DNA of 64,000 nt from Prevotella sp. (GTDB lineage: Bacteria; Bacteroidota; Bacteroidia; Bacteroidales; Bacteroidaceae), in assembly GCA_021636625.1 (NCBI GenBank), contig JAJWLX010000014.1, positions 1 through 64,000 of the forward strand, in the 5' to 3' direction. Positions 25,961 to 34,063 of this stretch are shown here, piece by piece. Below the pieces are notes generated by a model. That model was given only the letters and a program-made list of their open reading frames with translations, was not told where the DNA came from and did not search any database. Every line of letters begins with the position of its first letter. Position 1 is the stretch's first letter. Position numbers and translations under genes: made by a program.

Positions 25961-26884
25961 ATGAAAAAAGGAACCTTTATTTTTGCCGCAGCGGCAATGA
26001 TGCTCTCATTCTCCAGCTGCTCAGAACAGGATGCGGCTACCGGCAGCGAATCCGCCAAGCTGATTACCGTATCTACATCCATCGGACACATGACCCGAAT
26101 GGCTACAGACGAAAAGGGTGCGCAGACCTTTACCGAAGGAGATGAAATAAGCGTGTATGCATGGACCGGTAGTGCAGATGTGGCTCCGGCTGTAGAAGCA
26201 AGAACGGTGAACAATGCCATCAACAAGCTCACCGGAAAGGTGTGGGTTGCTACACCGCAGATGCTATGGAAGAACCAGAAGGAAAAACATTATTTCATCG
26301 GTATCTACCCTGCCAGAAAAGTGGAAGACCTCGCTGCTGATACCCATACATTACAGGCTGACAACCAGGAGGCGAGCGACCTGCTCATCGCCGTGAACGC
26401 CAAGGGGCTCTCCTATGAAAACAATGCCTCAGAACCCGTTCAGCTCGATTTCTCCCACGTGATGGCAAAGATTGTGGTGAACCTTACCTTCAAGAACCAG
26501 TGGGGAGGCATACCGGAAGTGAAGACGGTGGCGGTGAAGGATGCTGCCAGAGAGGCTACCGTGAACTACCTCACCAAGACGATTACCCCTAAAGCAGCAG
26601 ACGAGACGATTACCCCTACTGCCAAGGCTGCCCTGGAGCTGCCGGCAACCACTGCCAACACCTGCTATCAGTCGGTTATCATCCCGCAGAATGACATCCA
26701 GAAGCTCGCCATCATCATCGGCGACAAGACCTTCAGCTACGACCACGGAACCCCTTTCAAGTTTGAAAGCGGAAAGATTACCACCATCAACCTGGAGGTT
26801 GGACGCAACAAGGTGATACTCGACGAAGTGAAGATTTCAGACTGGGAAACAGGCAGCACATTCAGCGGCGAGGCTTTAGACTAA
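25961..26884 (+). CDS. fimbrillin-family lipoprotein 1
   Basis: 307 residues. A lipoprotein signal ends MLSFSSC (lipid cysteine near 20). The body fits the Mfa-like/FimA fimbrillin family: DFSHVMAKIVVNL in the middle, and a closing GKITTINLEVGRNKV, then ISDWETGSTFSGEALD. These are exported as lipoproteins, cleaved, and polymerised by strand exchange into type V pili. It begins a three-gene run with gaps of about 30 bases. Confidence 0.85.
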   Translation: MKKGTFIFAAAAMMLSFSSCSEQDAATGSESAKLITVSTSIGHMTRMATDEKGAQTFTEGDEISVYAWTGSADVAPAVEARTVNNAINKLTGKVWVATPQMLWKNQKEKHYFIGIYPARKVEDLAADTHTLQADNQEASDLLIAVNAKGLSYENNASEPVQLDFSHVMAKIVVNLTFKNQWGGIPEVKTVAVKDAAREATVNYLTKTITPKAADETITPTAKAALELPATTANTCYQSVIIPQNDIQKLAIIIGDKTFSYDHGTPFKFESGKITTINLEVGRNKVILDEVKISDWETGSTFSGEALD

Positions 26885-26913
26885 ACATTTTAAAAACATA
26901 AAGACATAAAGAT

Positions 26914-27921
26914 ATGAAAGCAATACAATTTCTGGGTATGACAGCCTTCATGGCTGCGATGCTAACCGGCTGTTCCAACGACAGCGAACTGGCTCACAGT
27001 AACTTTCCTGAAGACAACATCATCCGTGTTACTGCCGGAGTAAACGGCGCCGTAACACGTGCAGAGACGCTGGGAACAGAGTTGAACAGTAACTTCAGCC
27101 TCACCGTGGTGAACAAGGACACCGAGAACGAGTACAATTATAAATACACCCACGAAAATAAGATTTTCCAAAAGATAGGTACAGAATGGATCTGCAACAC
27201 CATCCTGCTCTGGCAGGATGCAGAGACAAAAGTAGATGTGGCAGCGTTGGCTCCTGTAACCAATGATGACATGAAATTCTTTGGCATTTTGGACAATAAA
27301 AATCAATTCCAAACCCTGGAATACGACATCACTGCCGACCAGAAGACACAGAAACCAGAAAACGACCTGCTCTACTATTACGAGAGTGACCTGGTTCCAG
27401 GAAAAGCATTAAATTCCGACGGCAAACTCGACATCCAGTTCAACCATGCCTTCAGCATGATCGACATCAACGTGACGCTGGGAACGGAATACAGTAAAAA
27501 GGAGAATCCCATCAACGAGGTAATTGTAGGTGGAAGCAAGCTCTGGGCTACCATAGATGTAACCAACAGCAAGCGCAAGGGCGTAGCCTATGCCAGCGAG
27601 GGAACCAATCCTGAAGCCGACATCATCACCACCCCGGGAACATTTACCAAGGCTACGACCGACGAGGAGAATTCGAAAGCAGCATACTCATGTATCCTCA
27701 TTCCGCAAACCATCGGAGCCAACAAATTCAAGGTAACGCTGAAAACAAGCAGCAAGACCTACGTATGGACCTCGCCTGATGCCATCACCCTGGAGACAGG
27801 ACACAGATACACCCTGGATCTGAGGATGGGAAAGGATAAGCTGACTGCCCAGAAGGGCAACATTTCTGCCGGCTCCTGGACGGAGGGAACAGGTTCCAGC
27901 AGCACTCTTGGAACAAAATAA
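26914..27921 (+). CDS. fimbrillin-family lipoprotein 2
   Basis: 335 residues with lipobox MLTGC and the same family pattern: LDIQFNHAFSMIDINVTL, then TGHRYTLDLRMGKDKLTA and a W near the end (GSWTEGTGS). Probably a minor or anchor pilin. It lies between the other two fimbrillin genes in one transcript. Confidence 0.8.
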   Translation: MKAIQFLGMTAFMAAMLTGCSNDSELAHSNFPEDNIIRVTAGVNGAVTRAETLGTELNSNFSLTVVNKDTENEYNYKYTHENKIFQKIGTEWICNTILLWQDAETKVDVAALAPVTNDDMKFFGILDNKNQFQTLEYDITADQKTQKPENDLLYYYESDLVPGKALNSDGKLDIQFNHAFSMIDINVTLGTEYSKKENPINEVIVGGSKLWATIDVTNSKRKGVAYASEGTNPEADIITTPGTFTKATTDEENSKAAYSCILIPQTIGANKFKVTLKTSSKTYVWTSPDAITLETGHRYTLDLRMGKDKLTAQKGNISAGSWTEGTGSSSTLGTK

Positions 27922-27951
27922 CAACAGAAACAACTTAAAGTGAATGCAACT

Positions 27952-29868
27952 ATGAAGTATAAAAAGATATTAACATGGGCTTGCACTGCAGCACTCTTCC
28001 TGACTGGCTGTACAACGGATACAGCCAGCAACGGTAGATGGATGGAAGACTCCAACGCTGTACGCATACAGGCATCAGCAGGCAGCACCCTGACACGTAG
28101 CAATCCGATAGCAACTGACGAGAAGCAGACGGGCTTCAACCAGGGCGACATGATAAGCGTGCGCAATAGGAACATTACCGTGAACTATACTTTCGACGGT
28201 GAAAAACTATGGGTGCCGGAAAATGACAAGTATCTGGTATGGGACGAGAAAAACCTGACGTTTGAAGCCTACTATCCATACGATGGCAAGAATGACTTCA
28301 GCGTCGGCTGCATCAAGAAAAACCAGAGCACCCCGGAGGCTCTTGCCCAGTCAGACTACATGAACATCACCTCCAACCTTCAGTCGATTCCATCAGACAA
28401 GCGCCTGACACTGGAGCTGAAGCGCCAGACAGCCCGCCTGATTTTCAAGATCGATCAGTTCAACAATGAGTTTAGTACAGAAGCTAAGGTCACGGAACTC
28501 AAGATAGACTGCCCAGAAAAAACCAACGGGGAAACAACAGACGATTGGGGTCCAATCACTCCATACCAGATTGGCGACGGTGGCGTCGGTACCACCTATA
28601 CGGCACTGGTGATTCCTAGAGTAATCTATGCGAAGCTCAACACTTCCGAAACACATAGCTATCTTCCCGATGAAGAACCAGAGGCGCTCGAATTGGAAAC
28701 AGAAGAACTGAAACCTGGCAAGAGCTATACCTACAACCTCATTGTGGGTAAGAACAAGGTGACCGTGGGAGGCGTTACCGTGGCAGAATGGAACACGGGA
28801 TACACGCTTCCAGGAGGAGTGGCAGAGGAGGAGCCACCTTATGTAACCATGACTGCTAACAGCAAGCAGACCTTCAAGATGACGTGTACGGAAAGCTATA
28901 CCCTCCCAGACCTTGAATACTCCGTAAACAACGGAACATGGCAAACAGTAGTAGCGGATCAGGGTGTTGATTTTGGCGGAGACCTCGGCAGCCTTCGTCT
29001 GCGTGGTATATGCCCTGATGGCACAGCTACGAACTATGAAAACTATTCTACGATTACCTTCAGCGATCCAAGCGTAAAAGTGGAATGTTCTGGCGATATC
29101 CGCACGCTGATCGACTACACGGCGTATAAGACTGTAGCTACGGAAGACTGCTGTTTCAGATCTTTATTCAAGGGGTGCAGCGTATTGACATCAGCCCCAG
29201 AGCTTCCTGCTACAGCCCTGAAAGCTAACTGCTACAATTCGATGTTCTCGGGGTGCACATCACTCACCGAGGCGCCAAAGCTTCCTGCAACGAAGCTGGC
29301 TCACAGTTGCTATAGTGGAATGTTCGAGGGATGCACCTCTCTTGTCAAAGCTCCAGACTTGCCGGCAACAATACTAGAGCCAAGCTGCTATTATAAAATG
29401 TTTAAAGGTTGCATTGCGCTTACTAGAGCCCCAGAATTAAAGGCTGAGGAAATAAAAAACGCTTCTTGCCAATCTATGTTCGAGGGTTGCGCCTCTCTTG
29501 TCAATGCTCCAGCCTTGCTGCAGGCAACAATACTAGCCGCTAATTGCTATACTAAGATGTTTAAGGATTGCATATCGCTCAAGACAGCACCGGTATTACC
29601 CGCAGGAAGAATTGACTACAAATGTTATATCTTTATGTTCCAGAATTGTACGAGCCTGGAATCCGTTACTATGCTGGCAACATCATTTGGACCTTCTCAG
29701 CCTCTAGTCGGTTGGTTAGATGGTGCAGGAACAAATGCAGAAAAACGAACACTAAAGGTTTATAGTAAGGATTATTACAACAGCACAATCGCAGATAATA
29801 ACCCAGATGACTGGAAGATAGGTAGATGCACAGTGTTGGATAACAACAACAATAAGATCACAGAATAA
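27952..29868 (+). CDS. fimbrillin-like lipoprotein with BspA-type repeats (possible tip adhesin)
   Basis: 638 residues from the ATG at 27952. Lipobox FLTGC; the first 290 residues resemble a fimbrillin (LELKRQTARLIFKIDQF, GKSYTYNLIVGKNKV, VAEWNTGYTLPGG). The C-terminal half holds about seven repeats of 24-26 residues with pattern C-Y-x-x-MF-x-GC-TSL-x-x-AP-x-LPAT (29150-29660), the cysteine-bearing BspA/TpLRR type. Such a fusion fits an adhesin at the pilus tip. Last gene of the operon. Confidence 0.8.
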   Translation: MKYKKILTWACTAALFLTGCTTDTASNGRWMEDSNAVRIQASAGSTLTRSNPIATDEKQTGFNQGDMISVRNRNITVNYTFDGEKLWVPENDKYLVWDEKNLTFEAYYPYDGKNDFSVGCIKKNQSTPEALAQSDYMNITSNLQSIPSDKRLTLELKRQTARLIFKIDQFNNEFSTEAKVTELKIDCPEKTNGETTDDWGPITPYQIGDGGVGTTYTALVIPRVIYAKLNTSETHSYLPDEEPEALELETEELKPGKSYTYNLIVGKNKVTVGGVTVAEWNTGYTLPGGVAEEEPPYVTMTANSKQTFKMTCTESYTLPDLEYSVNNGTWQTVVADQGVDFGGDLGSLRLRGICPDGTATNYENYSTITFSDPSVKVECSGDIRTLIDYTAYKTVATEDCCFRSLFKGCSVLTSAPELPATALKANCYNSMFSGCTSLTEAPKLPATKLAHSCYSGMFEGCTSLVKAPDLPATILEPSCYYKMFKGCIALTRAPELKAEEIKNASCQSMFEGCASLVNAPALLQATILAANCYTKMFKDCISLKTAPVLPAGRIDYKCYIFMFQNCTSLESVTMLATSFGPSQPLVGWLDGAGTNAEKRTLKVYSKDYYNSTIADNNPDDWKIGRCTVLDNNNNKITE

Positions 29869-29918
29869 TCTATCATACAGAATATAGAAACGGGAGTTTC
29901 AGAAATCAGAATCTCCAA

Positions 29919-29974
29919 GTCGCCCTGAAAGGCAAAGCATCCTTCATAGATTGCTTCTGCTTTTTCAGGGCGAC
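29919..29974. repeat. hairpin repeat, full copy
   Basis: GTCGCCCTGAAA (29919-29930) and TTTCAGGGCGAC (29963-29974) are perfect arms with further partial pairing inside. It may end the fimbrillin transcript. The same sequence, missing its outer left arm, recurs at 32129-32195. Confidence 0.85.
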
Positions 29975-29992
29975 ATTATTTATGGCGAATAT

Positions 29993-30073
29993 CCCGTCAG
30001 GCGTCCCGGCGGATTTGCAATCCGCCGTAAAAAAAGATTCGACCTATGAAACCAGGGGATTTGTAATCCCCCA
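29993..30073. repeat. REP module, left flank of the RAYT
   Basis: Two hairpins: GGCGGATTTGCAATCCGCC and GGGGATTTGTAATCCCC, with CGTCAGGCGTCCC before. Its reverse complement is homologous to the module at 30729-30812 on the other side of the transposase. Confidence 0.9.
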
Positions 30074-30099
30074 TAACTTTCCCCATCAATAACCAAAGA

Positions 30100-30645
30100 T
30101 TACCTCACAACAATCACTTCCAGCAATCCCCTACCCCCTGCATAATCTATCGCAGAACTATAGAGATAATCCTGAGGATACCTCACGAACTCCGCCCTCA
30201 CAGGATTCTGATGAATATAATCCAGCTTCTGCTTGAAAAACTTGAGCGAAGAAATCACTTCAGTATAACACCCATCCTGCCAAAAATGATACTTGCTGAT
30301 TTTCTGATTCTTCTCACCAGCCTGTTTGAAAAGTTGCAACATCCACTCTCTCCTACTCTCCTGGATATCCTCCTGAAGTTCTGCAATAATTTTCTTACTC
30401 GTAAACTTCTTGAAATCACGGAGAACAGTTTGAACCTGTTCAAGATTCTCTGCACCTATGATAAAATGTAAATGATTGGGCATCAGTACCCAGGCATATA
30501 TTTCCAATCCCTTGTTCTTCTGACAAAAAGCCAGGGATTCTATTATAATATGTTTATACTTGGGACGACTGAAAATATCAATCCAGTTAACAACTGTGGT
30601 TGTCACAAAATATAAGTTTTTGGTTGTAGTATTCTTTGTAGCCAT
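30100..30645 (-). CDS. REP-associated tyrosine transposase (RAYT)
   Basis: 181 residues of the Y1/HUH transposase fold. The HUH-type metal motif is PNHLHFIIG (H58, H60). The conserved YIHQNPVRAEFV carries Y143, the probable attacking tyrosine, and YLYSSAIDYAGGRG closes the domain as in RAYTs. REP hairpin modules flank it on both sides in inverted orientation, as expected if it processes them. RAYTs are usually single-copy and domesticated rather than free insertion sequences. Confidence 0.9.
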   Translation of the reverse strand: MATKNTTTKNLYFVTTTVVNWIDIFSRPKYKHIIIESLAFCQKNKGLEIYAWVLMPNHLHFIIGAENLEQVQTVLRDFKKFTSKKIIAELQEDIQESRREWMLQLFKQAGEKNQKISKYHFWQDGCYTEVISSLKFFKQKLDYIHQNPVRAEFVRYPQDYLYSSAIDYAGGRGLLEVIVVR

Positions 30646-30719
30646 AATTTTGATGATTTTGATAATTTTAAAATTTCCATAAAACAGGATGAGTCATATA
30701 GGATTAGACTTGCGAGGCA

Positions 30720-31028
30720 TTACAGATTGCTGGGGATTGCAAATCCCCAGAGCATAAAAAGGTTAGGGCATTTTTTAACGACGGATTGCAAATCCGTCGG
30801 AACGCCTAACGGGTGATTATCCTTTGTAAGCTGCTCACGCAAAGCCAGGACTTCGCTCTGAAGCTGCTCGATCTTTTGGTTGAGAAAAACCTTCGCCTCC
30901 TCTCTATCACTATCATCAGCATTTAATTTGATGTAGTTTAAAATCTCAGTTTTTCGAGCTTCGCTCTTTTCGTCTTCCTTGCCTGCAAGAGAAGCGTATT
31001 CCCTAAGTAAATCTATGTTATTATTCAT
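30720..31028 (-). CDS. short coiled-coil protein whose end is encoded by a REP element
   Basis: 102 residues. The first 70 form a charged coiled coil (MNNNIDLLREYASLAGKEDE, VFLNQKIEQLQSEVLALREQL). The last 32 (HPLGVPTDLQSVVKK...) are the translation of the REP module at 30729-30812, so the original stop has been replaced. Function unknown; the native part may be a real small gene. Confidence 0.5.
   Translation of the reverse strand: MNNNIDLLREYASLAGKEDEKSEARKTEILNYIKLNADDSDREEAKVFLNQKIEQLQSEVLALREQLTKDNHPLGVPTDLQSVVKKCPNLFMLWGFAIPSNL
30729..30812. repeat. REP module, right flank of the RAYT
   Basis: Hairpins CTGGGGATTGCAAATCCCCAG and GACGGATTGCAAATCCGTC followed by GGAACGCCTAACGGG. Confidence 0.9.
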
Positions 31029-31150
31029 AATCTTATCTTTTTAAATCCCTTCTGAAGGAATTTTTCTTTCTCACATCATTTTGCGAACTATAGGTGTATC
31101 TGTATAGAGTATCCGCTCGTGAATACAATTCGACGGTACTGTCTGAAATC

Positions 31151-31292
31151 GTCCGCAGTTTGCGGACGATTTTTACTTTGTGCTACAACTCGCTGAATAT
31201 CTGAAACATACAAGTCCTCTATAAAATTGTTCCGCAACTTGCGGAACATTTGAGTCTGACAACGAATCAGAGAAAAGTTCCGCAGTCTGCGG
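31151..31292. repeat. three short near-palindromes in the DUF1016 remnant
   Basis: GTCCGCAGTTTGCGGAC near 31152, TTCCGCAACTTGCGGAA near 31230 and TTCCGCAGTCTGCGGAA near 31275. Each has GCCGCA-type arms around a 3-base centre. Confidence 0.75.
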
Positions 31293-31616
31293 AATATTTC
31301 TATATAGAGGAGCATAGAGTTTGAAAAACTTACTCATATAGCGCAAGTTTATAGGCGAGAACCCTTTTACGCCAGGCATCTCGTTCTTCAAGTCTTGACT
31401 GAGATTCTTATAAAAACCAGAGCCGTAAGTGTTGGTATATTGCTTGGCTTCAATGTCTCGTCCCAACTTCCAATAGAAGTCCAACAAGTAGCCATTGGTG
31501 GCACATGACGCTTTGAGGCGATGGCTGTAGAATCGTTCCTTGAGTTCCACAAGCCAGTCCTTGTAGTCGCAATCATCATGAAGGACTACTGCTAAGTCTA
31601 TATTTTTCTTTGCCAT
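31173..31616 (-). pseudogene. DUF1016 (YhcG-type) N-terminal fragment
   Basis: 147 residues begin as a DUF1016 N-terminal domain (WLVELKERFYSHRLKASCAT, YWKLGRDIEAKQYTNTYGSG, FSPINLRYMSKFFKLY). The usual C-terminal PD-(D/E)xK nuclease domain is missing. The tail instead repeats IPQTAELF, VPQVAEQF and, in a shifted frame, PQTADDF, where three GTCCGCAGTTTGCGGAC-like palindromes lie. A TATATTTG box lies upstream at 31640-31647. I read it as a remnant. Confidence 0.65.
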
Positions 31617-31817
31617 AATTCTAAAACCATTTAATGCTACAAATATAATGTTTTATCTTGATAATCAATCAGAAAAAATGAATAATTGGCATATATTGCT
31701 ACTATTTAGACAAATTAAAATTATTATCTGTAAAATTGCCCGACTTAGGAGGACAATTCGTTTGTTTTTTCAAGAGTAACTTGAAAGGTTTCAAGTAACT
31801 CGAAACATAGATAAAGC

Positions 31818-31930
31818 CCCCGATGCGTCACGCACCAGGGGCTCAGAAATCTATTAACTATCTTCCTATCATTATATGAAAACTGTCGTGTTTCAAATTA
31901 CGGCAGTCTGTAATTCTTTAGCTATTCTGA
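31818..31930 (-). repeat. 115-base repeat with terminator hairpin, copy 1
   Basis: Minus strand AGCCCCTGGTGCGT-ACGCATCGGGGGCTTT is a terminator-like hairpin, followed on the plus side by about 85 bases shared with 33880-33990. This copy has no intact gene in front of it. Confidence 0.8.
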
Positions 31931-31932
31931 TG

Positions 31933-32110
31933 GCTGGGGATTGCAAATCCCCAGAGCATAAAGAGGTTAGGACATTTTTAAACGACGGATTGCAAATCCG
32001 TCGAAACGCCTAACGGGGTATGCCAGTCTCCCGTCAGGCGTCCCGGCGGATTTGAAATCCGCCGTAAAAAAAGGTTCGACCTATGAAACCAGGGGATTTG
32101 TAATCCCCCA
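31933..32110. repeat. composite REP pair without transposase (BIME-like)
   Basis: The right and left RAYT-flank modules (each with two GATTGCAAATC-type hairpins) are joined head to head with only TATGCCAGTCTC between. It looks like a non-mobile or non-autonomous pair served by the nearby RAYT. Confidence 0.9.
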
Positions 32111-32128
32111 ATAACAAATGAGCCGGAA

Positions 32129-32195
32129 CTGAAAGGCAAAGCATCCTTCATAGATTGCTTCTGCTTTTTCAGGGCGACATTATTTATGGCGAATA
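32129..32195. repeat. hairpin repeat, truncated copy
   Basis: Same sequence as 29927-29990 but lacking the GTCGCC left arm. Confidence 0.85.
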
Positions 32196-32230
32196 TTCAG
32201 AGCTGTTTTAAAAACGCCAGCAAAATAAAA

Positions 32231-32260
32231 AAGGAGCGAATGCAAAGCACTCCTCCTTTC
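32231..32260 (-). terminator. terminator of the MqsR-like/Panacea operon
   Basis: Minus strand AAAGGAG...CTCCTTT followed by TTTT, 17 bases past the antitoxin stop. Confidence 0.7.
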
Positions 32261-32276
32261 TTTGATATTCCAATAC

Positions 32277-33284
32277 TTAAAAAGCTTTTAAACTATATGC
32301 TTCATCATAAGGTATTATATCGTGATGGTCTTTGTTGTTAATCCATCCATTTTCCTTATGACTTAAATCTACAACATCTGCTCTTTTCATATCAACAAGA
32401 ACAGACATAACTTGATTGATTACATGAATGTCTTCTTTACTTAATGCCGATGTGTCAGGTGAATCGCAAAAAAGCAAATCATATTCAAAGTCAGCACTTG
32501 CTTCTATGCTTTTTTTTGTCAAACCTTGCACATGATCATATACAGTCTCATAATGTTCAGGCACAGGCCCATATTGGATTGCACGATATGCCAGCCCACT
32601 GATGGAACGCCCATATTTCTTATAACTATAGAAATCTGCATAATACATTTCTTTATTGAGCTTTGTCTTAGGCACACCATTTTTTTCCTTGCTTACAATA
32701 AGCTGTACCATACACTGCAATTTATCTGGATTCATTTCTGAATATCCATTGTTTACCCCTCTTTTAGAATTTCCATAAAAATAGAAATAAGGAGCATCGT
32801 TGCAGTCAATATCAGAGACACACATGATGTTCTTCTTTATTCTAGAGAATGTACTTTCATCAAATTGATTTCTGCTAGACTCTAGCATCGAAAGCATACC
32901 TTCACGACTTCTTATGGCAGCAATACTCTTGCCGTTTGACTCAGACGGTAAATTTCCATTTTCATATTGGCTCCACTGATTCTGCCCAAATCCAACAATT
33001 TTGGTTATCTGAGAATGAGAAAGCCCATAGTGCTCTCTAATCTTCCTAATCTCGTCAGGAAATGGTATTCCATGCCTAATACGATACTGGTTATACAATT
33101 CATTACACAACTGTTCATCCTGCTCTTCTGATGTAAATTGCTCACCAGTATCTTTACATACATAATATTGCACATGAACAGAATATTTCTCTTTGCGGAA
33201 GGTCTGAACCTCAGTATCTTCAACAAGATACACCGCTCCTCCGGTAAAAGGACTACTCATACTGTTGACAATCTGCTTATTCAT
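32277..33284 (-). CDS. antitoxin: MqsA-like N-terminus, XRE helix-turn-helix and Panacea (SocA-type) domain
   Basis: 335 residues from the ATG at 33284. Order: MqsA/YgiT-like N-terminus (residues 1-75) in which the zinc CxxC pairs are lost (SPFTGGAVYL, YYVCKDTGEQF); an XRE helix-turn-helix (IRKIREHYGLSHSQITKIVG, WSQYENG); then a DUF4065/Panacea domain (KLNKEMYYADFYSYKKYG, then GLAYRAIQYGPVPEHYETVYD). Panacea domains neutralise many unrelated toxins. The start is set by AGGAGGTGATT directly before the ATG, a full Shine-Dalgarno unusual in this group. It lies 13 bases after the toxin gene. Confidence 0.85.
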   Translation of the reverse strand: MNKQIVNSMSSPFTGGAVYLVEDTEVQTFRKEKYSVHVQYYVCKDTGEQFTSEEQDEQLCNELYNQYRIRHGIPFPDEIRKIREHYGLSHSQITKIVGFGQNQWSQYENGNLPSESNGKSIAAIRSREGMLSMLESSRNQFDESTFSRIKKNIMCVSDIDCNDAPYFYFYGNSKRGVNNGYSEMNPDKLQCMVQLIVSKEKNGVPKTKLNKEMYYADFYSYKKYGRSISGLAYRAIQYGPVPEHYETVYDHVQGLTKKSIEASADFEYDLLFCDSPDTSALSKEDIHVINQVMSVLVDMKRADVVDLSHKENGWINNKDHHDIIPYDEAYSLKAF

Positions 33285-33295
33285 AATCACCTCCT
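33285..33295 (-). promoter_or_regulatory. strong Shine-Dalgarno for the antitoxin
   Basis: AGGAGGTGATT immediately before ATG on the minus strand. It decides the start at 33284 over an upstream in-frame ATG at 33311. Confidence 0.75.
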
Positions 33296-33297
33296 CT

Positions 33298-33651
33298 TTA
33301 TTTAAATGCATATTTTAAAGGATGTTCTGCGGTATGGAAAGAAATACAAATGGTATTCGTATTTGGTTTGCCAAGAGCAATTTTGACATAAACATCTACA
33401 CCATCACAATCTTTACCAAACACCCACATATCTCCATAGGAAAATTCATCTAAAACCGTTTCAATATAGTCATCAGCGGTGATGCTCTTTATGATTTCTT
33501 TTCTTGCAGAAGGTGTTATGCCAAGCATTTTTAATGCTTCTTGATTCTTTGATCGGTTCAAGAAGATAATACCTAGCACGTCCATCTTTGGCAGAAAGTG
33601 GCGGAGAAAATCTTCGACATCTTTTTTAGTTCTTACTGAATGACTATCCAT
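33298..33651 (-). CDS. MqsR-like toxin
   Basis: 117 residues. The C-terminal half (ITADDYIETVLDEF, GDMWVFGKDCDGVDVYVKIA, then CISFHTAEHPL) follows the MqsR ribonuclease pattern, in which a similar stretch ends in VYLKITV and ISFK. MqsR cleaves mRNA. The N-terminal half (VEDFLRHFLPKMDVLGIIFL) is longer than in E. coli MqsR. Pairing with an MqsA-like antitoxin supports the call. Promoter TTTG-N20-TATCTTTG just upstream. Confidence 0.75.
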   Translation of the reverse strand: MDSHSVRTKKDVEDFLRHFLPKMDVLGIIFLNRSKNQEALKMLGITPSARKEIIKSITADDYIETVLDEFSYGDMWVFGKDCDGVDVYVKIALGKPNTNTICISFHTAEHPLKYAFK

Positions 33652-33682
33652 ATTTAAACTTTGTTATTCTTGTTTTGTCTTG

Positions 33683-33714
33683 CAAAGATATAGAAAAGGT
33701 CTTAACAAACCAAA
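33683..33714 (-). promoter_or_regulatory. toxin-antitoxin promoter
   Basis: Minus strand TTTG (33714-33711), 20 bases, TATCTTTG (33690-33683), 31 bases before the toxin ATG. Confidence 0.8.
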
Positions 33715-33877
33715 TTTTTTCACGTTAAAGTGTATTTTTTATCCGATATTTAACATTTCTACACCTTTTCGTGGCATTATAACGATATAAATACCTTGAT
33801 GTTATCAAATCCTCTTCTATCGCTATTCATTAGCTAAAAAAAAAATTTAAGGGGGAGGGAATAGATGAGAGATAAAA

Positions 33878-33995
33878 AAGCCCCCGATGCGTCACGCACC
33901 AGGGACTCAGAAATCTATTAACAATCTTCCTATCATTATATGAAAACTGTCGTGTTTTAAATTACGGCAGTCTGTAATTCTTTTGCTATTTGATG
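33878..33995 (-). repeat. 115-base repeat with terminator hairpin, copy 2
   Basis: Minus strand GTCCCTGGTGCGT-ACGCATCGGGGGC then TTTTTTATC, about 160 bases past the Rpn gene stop, plus the stretch shared with 31818-31930. Here it most likely ends the Rpn transcript. Confidence 0.8.
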
Positions 33996-34063
33996 CAGGC
34001 ATTCCAAAATCTGCAGCTTTCTCTTTTTGCTAGGCTCATGGAATATGTATGGCTACTAAGGGA

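Noticed and set aside
33827..33855. GCTATTCATTAGCTAAA shared with 24511-24527 as an attachment site
   Set aside because: Only 17 bases match, no integrase is present, and the two places flank nothing that looks like one element.
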